From Thermomicrobiales bacterium (lineage in GTDB: Bacteria > Chloroflexota > Chloroflexia > Thermomicrobiales > UBA6265): a DNA stretch of 20,782 bases. The first letter of the stretch is position 1, and each line of letters starts with the position of its first letter. The notes below the pieces were generated by a model. It worked only from the letters and a program-made list of their open reading frames with translations. It was not told the origin of the DNA and did not search any database. The translations under genes and the position numbers were made by a program. This document shows positions 13,254-20,034 of this stretch, piece after piece. The stretch spans positions 1-20,782 of the forward strand of contig JAUJMG010000026.1 in assembly GCA_030446955.1 (NCBI GenBank). Direction: 5' to 3'.

Positions 13254-14045
13254 ATGGATGCTGAGGAGAAGGAGGAGGGTCCGCTCGACCTAGCACGCTT
13301 AACGTGGATCGAAGCGGAGGCCGCGCTGAGATCGGCAACCGTGGTCCTGCTGCCCGTTGGCGCGGTTGAAGCCCATGGCCCCCACCTGCCGCTTAACACG
13401 GACGTCATCATCGCCGTCGAGACGGCGCGCCGGGCGGCGGCTCGGCTAGTCGGCCAAGGAGAGGCAGTGGTGCTCGCTCCGCCAATCAACTATGGCGTCA
13501 GTTACGTCGGAACCTGCTTCGTCGGCACGGTCCCCGCGCCGGCGGATGTCCTCACGGGCTTGGTCGCCAGCGTTCTCTCCCACCTCGCGGCGGGCGGGCC
13601 CCGCCGCCTGGCCGTGGTCAATGCCCACTTGGAGCCGGCCCACGTCACTGCAGTGCGAGCCGGCGTCGATACCGCCATCGCTGCCACCAGCGCGAGAATC
13701 GCCTTCCCGGACCAGCGACAGGACCGTTGGGCCGCTACCTTGTCCGAGGAGTTCCAGCGCGGAGCTCGCCACGCCGGCTCGTACGAAACATCCCTCATGC
13801 TCGTGGCCGCGCCGGATCAGGTTCGCATCGACCTTCTGTCCACCCTCCCACCGGTCTGGGTTGATCTCCCTAGCCGCCTCCGGGACGGCGCCCGCACCTT
13901 CGCCGAAGCAGGGGGCACCCAGGGGTACTTCGGCGATCCAGCTTCCGCGACAGCCGCCGAGGGAGAGTGGCTCTTCGATGCCTTGACCACGATGATCGTC
14001 ACAGCGGTGGAAGAACTAGGAGCGGTCGAGGAGTTGCCGAGCTGA
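13254..14045 (+). CDS. Creatininase-family metal-dependent amidohydrolase
   Basis: A 263-residue enzyme of the creatinine amidohydrolase family, which hydrolyses cyclic or linear amides with two metal ions. The ligand set of Pseudomonas creatininase is visible: E39 and H41 in VEAHGPH, D50 in LNTD, and the pair H125/E127 in VNAHLEP, corresponding to the His-Tyr-Glu of creatininase. Many family members instead have NGHGGN here. A later HAGSYETS gives the conserved second-shell glutamate. The substrate is not readable: creatinine, a formamidopyrimidine or a peptide-type amide (MftE-like) are all possible, and no mycofactocin genes are nearby. ATG 13254 has AGGAG ten bases upstream. It is divergent from darA. 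Confidence 0.85.
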   Translation: MDAEEKEEGPLDLARLTWIEAEAALRSATVVLLPVGAVEAHGPHLPLNTDVIIAVETARRAAARLVGQGEAVVLAPPINYGVSYVGTCFVGTVPAPADVLTGLVASVLSHLAAGGPRRLAVVNAHLEPAHVTAVRAGVDTAIAATSARIAFPDQRQDRWAATLSEEFQRGARHAGSYETSLMLVAAPDQVRIDLLSTLPPVWVDLPSRLRDGARTFAEAGGTQGYFGDPASATAAEGEWLFDALTTMIVTAVEELGAVEELPS

Positions 14046-14125
14046 GGTCAGGGATCCAGGACCACGCGCGCTACAGACCGCTCCTGAAAATCCATCATAC
14101 CCATCACCACGCCATGAACGAAAGT

Positions 14126-14147
14126 GGCCGGGCGCTCCGGCCCGGCC
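14126..14147. terminator. GC-rich hairpin between convergent genes
   Basis: GGCCGGGC (14126-14133) and GCCCGGCC (14140-14147) form a perfect 8-bp stem with a 6-base loop, between the creatininase-family stop (14045) and the metK stop (14198). On the minus strand ACTTTCGTT follows, a weak T-rich tail, so it fits best as the metK terminator. Confidence 0.6.
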
Positions 14148-14197
14148 TCCCCCCTCATCGTGTCGAGACCTCGGGTGATGCTTGAGAAGTTCGTCCG

Positions 14198-15445
14198 CTA
14201 GTCCTGAACCGCGACCGGCTCCGCCCGAGCCAAACCCGCCGCTTCCGCGAGGGCGGCTGCCCTGTCAGTCCGCTCCCAAGGGAGATCCAAATCGGGGCGA
14301 CCGAAGTGACCATAGGCGGCGGTCTGCCGGTAGATCGGCCGGCGGAGTCCCAACGTCTCGATGATCGCCGCCGGGCGAAGGTCGAAATGCTCCCGGACCA
14401 GCGCCTCGATTTTCTCGTCGCTCATGTGCCCGGTGCCAAAAGTTTCGACCATGATCGATACAGGGTGCGCCATTCCAATCGCATAGGAAATCTGCAGCTC
14501 AAACCGGTCCGCGAGACCCGCAGCCACCACGTTCTTCGCGACGTAGCGTGCAGCGTATGCCGCAGAGCGGTCGACCTTCGTCGCGTCTTTACCAGAGAAC
14601 GCGCCGCCACCATGGCGAGCCATGCCGCCGTAGGTATCAACAATAATCTTGCGGCCTGTCAGACCTGCATCGGTCGCCGGGCCACCCTCAACGAAACGAC
14701 CACTCGGGTTGATCCAGTAGTTGGTATCAGCGTCGAGGAGATCCCGCGGCACTGCCTGGCGCACCACGAGGTGCTTCACGTCATGCTCGATCCGCTCATT
14801 CGCTACCTCGGCACTGTGCTGCGTTGAGACCACCACGGTGTCGATTCGGTGCGGCTTGCCGTGCCGATACTCCACCGTGACCTGGCTCTTGCCATCCGGG
14901 CGGAGATAGGGCAACTCGCCTTCCCGGCGCGCCTCGGACAGCCGACGGCAGATCCGGTGAGCGAGCGAGATGGGGAGCGGCATCAACTCCTGCGTCTCGT
15001 TGCAGGCAAAGCCGATCATCATCCCTTGGTCACCGGCGCCGGTAAGTTCATAGGGATCGCGCTGCCCGTGACTGTCGCGCACCTCCAACGCCTCGTCGAC
15101 CCCGGCCGCAATCTCCTTGCTCTGCTCCTTGATCGAAACCAGAACGCCGCAGGTGTGAGCATCGAAGCCGTGCTCGGAGCTGGTGTAGCCGATGTCCCGC
15201 ACCACCTCGCGCACGACCCTCGGGATGTCCACGTAGGTCTCGGTCGTGATCTCGCCGAAGACCAGGATCGATCCCGTGGTCGCCGCCGTCTCACAAGCGA
15301 CGCGTCCCATCGGATCGTCCCGCATCACGGCATCGAGCACCGCGTCGGAAATCTGGTCACAGACCTTGTCCGGATGCCCCTCCGTCACTGACTCGGATGT
15401 AAAAAAGGTCTGTGCCGCTGTCCCGAACGTGGATCCCATTCCCAT
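14198..15445 (-). CDS. metK: S-adenosylmethionine synthetase (MetK)
   Basis: It makes S-adenosylmethionine from methionine and ATP in the cytosol. The 415-residue bacterial-type chain carries GHPDKVCDQISDAVLD (from residue 23), with the ATP-phosphate histidine H24 and metal aspartate, GAGDQGMMIGFACNET in the middle and the glycine-rich GGGAFSGKD. ATG 15445 has GAGGA nine bases upstream; the ATG two codons later is also possible. It is the last gene of a same-strand cluster with ahcY and an adenosine-kinase-like gene, which together form the methyl cycle. The 152-base gap to ahcY holds two hairpins but no SAM riboswitch that I recognise. Confidence 0.97.
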   Translation of the reverse strand: MGMGSTFGTAAQTFFTSESVTEGHPDKVCDQISDAVLDAVMRDDPMGRVACETAATTGSILVFGEITTETYVDIPRVVREVVRDIGYTSSEHGFDAHTCGVLVSIKEQSKEIAAGVDEALEVRDSHGQRDPYELTGAGDQGMMIGFACNETQELMPLPISLAHRICRRLSEARREGELPYLRPDGKSQVTVEYRHGKPHRIDTVVVSTQHSAEVANERIEHDVKHLVVRQAVPRDLLDADTNYWINPSGRFVEGGPATDAGLTGRKIIVDTYGGMARHGGGAFSGKDATKVDRSAAYAARYVAKNVVAAGLADRFELQISYAIGMAHPVSIMVETFGTGHMSDEKIEALVREHFDLRPAAIIETLGLRRPIYRQTAAYGHFGRPDLDLPWERTDRAAALAEAAGLARAEPVAVQD

Positions 15446-15597
15446 CGTCTCGCGTCCTCTCTCGTGTGTGGGCCCGGGATTCGAGCAGCCAGGAAGTCAA
15501 GGGGTCGAGCATTCACGACCTTGGGGTTGCATTCCCAGCGGTAGCCGGCTGCCGTGGGAGATTGTCGCCTCCTCCCCGGCGCTCGCCTAGCTGCCGT
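15446..15597 (-). promoter_or_regulatory. metK leader with two hairpins
   Basis: The gap between ahcY and metK. One hairpin (15534-15558) has 7 bp with a single bulge; another (15503-15520) has a perfect 5-bp stem around an 8-base loop. A repeated GAATGC...ACCCC string overlaps the second. The first may attenuate after ahcY. I find no match to the conserved cores of SAM-I, SAM-II or SAH riboswitches. Confidence 0.35.
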
Positions 15598-16878
15598 TTA
15601 GGTGCCGGCCTCCCAGGAGTTCAGGTAGTGGGTCTGCTCCTCGGTCAACTGATCGATCTCGACACCCATCGCCGCTAGCTTAAGGCGCGCGATCTCCCGG
15701 TCAATCTCCTCCGGCACACGGTAGACCATGGGCTGCAAGGTCCGTCCCTCGCGAACGATGTAACCGGCGGCCAGGGCCTGGTTGGCGAAGCTCATGTCCA
15801 TCACGCTGGCCGGGTGGCCTTCCGCGGCCGCGAGGTTGATCAACCGTCCCTCGCCGAGGACGATCACGCGCTGTTCCGGGCCGATCAGGAACTCCTCCAC
15901 CATTGGCCGCAGCGTCCGCCGCCCTTCACCAGACATCTCCTCCAACGCCGTGAGGTTGACCTCGGCGTTGAAGTGGCCAGAGTTGGCGACGATGGCGCCG
16001 TCCTTCATCTGCTCCAGATGCGGTCGATCGATGACATTGATATTGCCGGTGGCAGTGACAAAGAGGTCGCCTAGCGCCGCCGCCCGAGTCATGGTCGTCA
16101 CCGTGAAGCCGTCCATGGCCGCTTCAAGCGCCTTGATCGGATCGATCTCGGTCACGAACACCCGAGCGCCCATGCCGCGCAGCCGGCTCGCGATGCCCTT
16201 ACCACACCAGCCATATCCGGCCACGACCACGGTCTTGCCGGCCAGCAAGATGTTGGTCGCGCGCAAGATGCCATCGATGGTGCTCTGCCCGGTGCCATAC
16301 CGGTTATCAAAGAAGTGCTTGGTGTCCGCATCGTTGACGGCGATGATCGGGAACTTCAGGACTCCATCCCGCTCCATCGCGCGGTCACGAACCACGCCCG
16401 TCGTTGTCTCTTCTGTCGCGCCGATGATCTCCGGAAGCAGATCCGTGCGATCCCGATGGATCATGGTGACGACATCGGCTCCGTCATCGATGACGACCTG
16501 CGGCTTGTGATCGAGGGCCGCCCGGATGTGCCGGTAGTACGTGTCGTTATCTTCACCTTTGATCGCGAAGACGGGGATGCCCTCTTCGACCAGGGCCGCT
16601 GCCACGTCATCCTGGGTGGAGAGGGGATTGCTGGCGCAGAGCACCGCGTCGGCGCCGCCGGCCTGGAGGGCAAGAGCGAGATTCGCGGTCTCCGTGGTGA
16701 TGTGGGCGCAGACCAGCATCCGCACATCAGCCAGCGGGCGCTCCGCCGCGAAGCTTTCCCGAATCTGCCGTAGAACCGGCATCTCCCGCGCAGCCCACTC
16801 GATACGCCGCCGTCCGTCAGCGGCGAGCGAGGGGTCTTTGATGTCGAAGTTCCGCGAGCTGGGCATCGTCGAGGTCAT
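15598..16878 (-). CDS. ahcY: S-adenosylhomocysteine hydrolase
   Basis: It splits S-adenosylhomocysteine into adenosine and homocysteine using bound NAD, relieving inhibition of methyltransferases. The 426-residue chain is the shorter archaeal/Thermotoga form. It has AHITTETANL near the substrate, NDADTKHFFDNRYGTGQS with the catalytic Lys and Asp, and the NAD-binding VVAGYGWCGKGIA. It ends WEAGT instead of the HYRY of the long type, so the usual C-terminal NAD-contacting Lys/Tyr is absent, as expected for this form. ATG 16878 has GGAGGAAGGG just upstream; the frame is open to 16935 without support. Some enzymes of this type also handle S-inosylhomocysteine, which sequence alone cannot decide. 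Confidence 0.95.
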   Translation of the reverse strand: MTSTMPSSRNFDIKDPSLAADGRRRIEWAAREMPVLRQIRESFAAERPLADVRMLVCAHITTETANLALALQAGGADAVLCASNPLSTQDDVAAALVEEGIPVFAIKGEDNDTYYRHIRAALDHKPQVVIDDGADVVTMIHRDRTDLLPEIIGATEETTTGVVRDRAMERDGVLKFPIIAVNDADTKHFFDNRYGTGQSTIDGILRATNILLAGKTVVVAGYGWCGKGIASRLRGMGARVFVTEIDPIKALEAAMDGFTVTTMTRAAALGDLFVTATGNINVIDRPHLEQMKDGAIVANSGHFNAEVNLTALEEMSGEGRRTLRPMVEEFLIGPEQRVIVLGEGRLINLAAAEGHPASVMDMSFANQALAAGYIVREGRTLQPMVYRVPEEIDREIARLKLAAMGVEIDQLTEEQTHYLNSWEAGT

Positions 16879-16938
16879 GAATCCCTTCCTCCGTTCATAC
16901 CTTGCCGGCGCCGGCGCCCCCGGACTGCCAGTCATTAA

Positions 16939-17946
16939 TCAATGAATGGTTGCTGTCGGCACCTCGTTGCCAATGACGAACTGGCCTACCGAGATAGCGC
17001 CAGCGTAGTCGGGGAACGCGCTATCGAAGCGCGCCACGAACGCTTCCGGGGCGAACACGTGCTCCTGGGTCCCGTGCCGCTCGATGGCATACGTTGCCGT
17101 GAGAGCCGCAATTCTTCCAACCAAAGGCAACTCCAACCCAAGCAGGATGCCCTTCAGCAATCCAGCCCGGTAGGCGTCACCGCCGCCGGTTGGGTCTGCT
17201 AGTGAGTCCGGCGGGACCGCCGGGATCTTCACCACCTCGCCATCCTGCCGCAGTTCGGAGCCTGATTCCCCAAATGTGACGGCGACGAGTGAAACCCGAT
17301 CAGCGATAGCCTCGACAGTCAAGCCGGTCTTTTGCGCGATCATCGCCAGTTCGTAATCGTTGCCGACGACGGCCCAGGCTGCGTCCACCCCCGCCTTGAT
17401 GTCCTCTGCTGGCAGCGCCACCACCTGCTGTGATGGGTCGTAGACCAACTTGCACCCGGTGCCGGCAAACTCCGCCGCGTGGCGGCGCATCGCGTCCGGC
17501 GCCGTCGCTCCGACCAGCCCGAGCACCGCCTGGCTGGCGACATCAACCGTATCGACCTCGCCAGCGTGATCGAGAGCGCCTGGATAGAAGGCCGCTATCT
17601 GATTACCTGCCAGGTCCGTCATCATGAAGGCGTAGGCGGTCAGCTGATCGGCCACCTCCGGCACCAAGTGGGTATCGATCCCCAGGCCGTCGAAGATGGC
17701 GCGGTACTCGGCAAAGTCCGGACCTGCGGCACCCACCACGGCAGCCCGTTCCCCTAGAAGCGCCAGGTTGTAAGCGATATTGCCACCGACACCGCCCCGC
17801 TGCCGCCGCAGCGAGTCAACCAAGAAGCTTACTGAGAGGACGTGTGCCTTATCCGGCAAGATGTGGTCTTTGAATGACCCAGGAAACGACATGATGTAGT
17901 CGTAAGCGAGGGACGCACTGACGACCACCCGCGGTGCCGCCCTCAT
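16939..17946 (-). CDS. PfkB-family kinase, probably adenosine kinase
   Basis: A 335-residue ribokinase-fold enzyme. GGVGGNIAYNLALLG at 51-65 is the N-terminal PfkB signature, and DPTGGGDAYRAG at 251-262 is the C-terminal one, with D257 as the catalytic base (DTTGAGD in most relatives). Substrate is inferred from context: it lies 60 bases upstream of ahcY on the same strand, and adenosine is the AhcY product, so phosphorylating it to AMP would drive the reaction forward. A sugar kinase role cannot be excluded from motifs. GTG/ATG choice: ATG 17946 has GGAGAG nine bases upstream; ATG 17964 is also in frame. It is the first gene of the methyl-cycle cluster. Confidence 0.8.
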   Translation of the reverse strand: MRAAPRVVVSASLAYDYIMSFPGSFKDHILPDKAHVLSVSFLVDSLRRQRGGVGGNIAYNLALLGERAAVVGAAGPDFAEYRAIFDGLGIDTHLVPEVADQLTAYAFMMTDLAGNQIAAFYPGALDHAGEVDTVDVASQAVLGLVGATAPDAMRRHAAEFAGTGCKLVYDPSQQVVALPAEDIKAGVDAAWAVVGNDYELAMIAQKTGLTVEAIADRVSLVAVTFGESGSELRQDGEVVKIPAVPPDSLADPTGGGDAYRAGLLKGILLGLELPLVGRIAALTATYAIERHGTQEHVFAPEAFVARFDSAFPDYAGAISVGQFVIGNEVPTATIH

Positions 17947-17995
17947 CGAGGTCTCTCCGCCCATGTGGGGCACCGGCTCCCTGACAATACGCACG

Positions 17996-18026
17996 AAAAA
18001 CGCCGCCCACGGGGACGATGGGCGAC
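17996..18026 (-). terminator. Intrinsic terminator between aroKB and the methyl-cycle cluster
   Basis: On the minus strand an 8-bp stem (18019-18026 with 18002-18009, one G-U pair) with a 9-base loop is followed by GTTTTT (17996-18001). It most likely ends the aroKB transcript, whose stop is 133 bases upstream. A promoter-like TATTCTCGG lies only about 13 bases before it, so it could also act as a very early attenuator of the kinase cluster. Confidence 0.68.
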
Positions 18027-18038
18027 TCCGAACGTCCG

Positions 18039-18044
18039 AGAATA
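18039..18044 (-). promoter_or_regulatory. Promoter -10 candidate for the kinase-ahcY-metK cluster
   Basis: Minus-strand TATTCT followed by CGG, 92 bases before the kinase start, similar to the TATACTCGG elements. It would start transcription just before the terminator hairpin at 17996-18026, which makes the assignment uncertain. Confidence 0.32.
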
Positions 18045-18158
18045 GCATGGGGCGCCGACTTGACGCCAAATGCGGGTGGTTAGTGCTGCTTAGTGTGAGC
18101 CGGCGAAAGCCTCTGCCAGGCGACTGTGCGTAGTACGGGAGATAGCGGCCGCCACCGC

Positions 18159-19847
18159 TTACTTACGCGGCACTGATGCTGCCTTGGGAACCGGTGCCAC
18201 CACCGCGCTCAAAGCCTCCTCGATCAATGCCGCCGGCACGTCGTCTCGAATGCAGGCCCCTCCCTCGGCCATGGGCAGCACCCAGCGCTGCCGGCCTGCC
18301 TCTCGCTTCTTGTCCGTCACCACCAGGTCGAGCACGTGCTGCCTCTCCACATCGGCCGTCCGCGGAAGACCGAACTGGTCAAGCAGCGCGTCGAGCCGGG
18401 CAACGAACGACTGGTCGCATGTCCCCATCCCGGCACCGATCCGTGCCGCGGCGCGCATGCCTACTGCGATCGCCTCACCGTGGAGATAGCGATAACCCGC
18501 GGCCTCGATCGCGTGGCCGAGGGTGTGTCCAAAGTTCAGGAGGGCCCGCGTGCCCGCCTCTCGCTCGTCCTCCGCGACCACGGCGGCTTTCAAGGCCACG
18601 TTCCGCTGGATGCCATACGTGGTTGCCGGCTCCTCAAGATCACGGAGACGAGCGACATTGCGCTCCAAGAACGTCAGCAGATCTCCCCGCTCCCCCCTCG
18701 GCGTCGAGGGCTGGATGACGGCATGCTTGACCACTTCCGCCCAACCGGAGGTGAGGTCCCGGACGGGCAGCGTACGGAGAAACACCGGATCGATAACGAC
18801 TAGCGGTGGTTGATAGAAGGCCCCGATCAAATTCTTGCCAACCTGATGGTTGACGCCGGTCTTACCGCCGACGCTGCTGTCCACCATGGCCAGCAAGCTG
18901 GTCGGGATCTGGACCAATCCAAGACCGCGGAGACAGGTGGCCGCGACGAACCCGGCGAGGTCTCCGATCACTCCGCCTCCCAGCGCGATGACCACGTCCC
19001 CGCGCTCCACGCCGCTCCCCAGCAGCCAGTCATACAGATCGCTAACGACCCGCAGGCTCTTGCTGCCCTCGCCGGGTGGAACCCTCCGGCTGCGGACATC
19101 GAATCCGCTGACAGCGAGCCCAGTTTGAACACGCTCCTCATGCAGAGCGCCAACCCGCTCGTCCGTCACGATCCAGGCGCGGCGCGCCCGCGGCCAGCGC
19201 TCTCGTGTCAGACCACCGACCGCGCCGGCAGCCCCCAGCCGGACAAAGATGGCAGATGCCCCGGACGGCGCCTCGAGGACGAGGTCGGGGGCTTCTGGAG
19301 GATCTTTAAGGTGAAGCAGTTTCTGGATCTCGTCCACGACCTGCTCTGGGCTCAGCATGTCCACGACGAGCGTCACGTCCGCCCGATCGTAGGACTCCTG
19401 CCTGCGGCGCTTCAGCTCGCTGACACGGTCGATCGGGCTGTCGCTCTCCAGAAGGGGGCGGCGGACCGCATCCCCGTCGCGTGCCTGCTGGGCAGCCAAC
19501 CGGGCCAACATGGTTGGTGCCGAGGCTTCCAGCGTCACGACGAGGGTCTCGGCGCTTCCTAGGGCATCCCCCGCCCACACTGTCTCGTCCGTCACCGCGC
19601 CGCCACCCGTGGCGACCACGACATGGTCGCTGGTGATCGCCCCCTGAAGTGCTCGTCGCTCGGCCGAGCGGAAGACGGGCTCCCCGTGCTGCTCGAAGAT
19701 GGACGGCACGCTTGCCCCGAATGCCGCCTCGATAGCCGCGTCCGTGTCGACAAAGTCCCAGCCGAGCCGATCAGCGAGCAGACGCCCAACGGTGCTCTTG
19801 CCGGACCCGCTGAACCCTACGAGCACCACCCGGGCCTTGCACACCAC
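18159..19847 (-). CDS. aroKB: Shikimate kinase / 3-dehydroquinate synthase fusion (AroK-AroB)
   Basis: Two shikimate-pathway enzymes in one 562-residue chain. AroK (about 1-178) has Walker A GFSGSGKST at 11-19, the shikimate-binding D34/D36 (DTD), R60 and GGG 81-83, plus a lid with RRP at 129-131. AroB (about 198-562) has the NAD-binding GGGVIGDLAGF at 290-300, SSVGGKTGVN at 324-333, and the zinc ligands E371, H441 (NFGHTLGH) and H456 (YLHGE). Both sets of key residues are intact. The two activities are not consecutive steps (AroB makes dehydroquinate; AroK acts three steps later). The frame is open to 19952, but GTG 19847 has GGAGG six bases upstream and a TATACT 40 bases upstream, so I use it. 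Confidence 0.95.
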   Translation of the reverse strand: MVCKARVVLVGFSGSGKSTVGRLLADRLGWDFVDTDAAIEAAFGASVPSIFEQHGEPVFRSAERRALQGAITSDHVVVATGGGAVTDETVWAGDALGSAETLVVTLEASAPTMLARLAAQQARDGDAVRRPLLESDSPIDRVSELKRRRQESYDRADVTLVVDMLSPEQVVDEIQKLLHLKDPPEAPDLVLEAPSGASAIFVRLGAAGAVGGLTRERWPRARRAWIVTDERVGALHEERVQTGLAVSGFDVRSRRVPPGEGSKSLRVVSDLYDWLLGSGVERGDVVIALGGGVIGDLAGFVAATCLRGLGLVQIPTSLLAMVDSSVGGKTGVNHQVGKNLIGAFYQPPLVVIDPVFLRTLPVRDLTSGWAEVVKHAVIQPSTPRGERGDLLTFLERNVARLRDLEEPATTYGIQRNVALKAAVVAEDEREAGTRALLNFGHTLGHAIEAAGYRYLHGEAIAVGMRAAARIGAGMGTCDQSFVARLDALLDQFGLPRTADVERQHVLDLVVTDKKREAGRQRWVLPMAEGGACIRDDVPAALIEEALSAVVAPVPKAASVPRK

Positions 19848-19887
19848 GTACCGCCTCCAACGTCCATCATCTGTAGCTAATCCACCG

Positions 19888-19893
19888 AGTATA
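19888..19893 (-). promoter_or_regulatory. Promoter -10 element for aroKB
   Basis: Minus-strand TATACT followed by CGG, 40 bases before the aroKB start. It lies 38 bases from the divergent TATAAT at 19932, with a GC-rich palindromic GGGGCCCGGGGCC stretch between (19896-19908). No canonical -35 is visible. Confidence 0.5.
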
Positions 19894-19931
19894 CCGGGGC
19901 CCGGGGCCATGAGTGTCTGGAGACGCGGATG

Positions 19932-19937
19932 TATAAT
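19932..19937 (+). promoter_or_regulatory. Promoter -10 element for the response regulator gene
   Basis: Perfect TATAAT on the plus strand, 97 bases before the regulator start and divergent from the aroKB promoter. The -35 area shows no TTGACA-like sequence. Confidence 0.48.
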
Positions 19938-20034
19938 GGCGATATCAAACACCCGGCTGTGTCCAAGACATGGCCAAGTCCAGTCCTAGCCAGCTCACCG
20001 CCAAACGGCAGGCCATGCCGTGGAGAACGTTTGG

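Noticed and set aside
15446..15597. SAM or SAH riboswitch ahead of metK
   Set aside because: I looked for conserved cores of the SAM-I, SAM-II and SAH classes and found none; only generic hairpins are present.
18176..18718. Plus-strand 180-codon frame opposite aroKB
   Set aside because: Pro/Arg/Ser-rich shadow of the AroB domain, which carries intact zinc ligands on the other strand.
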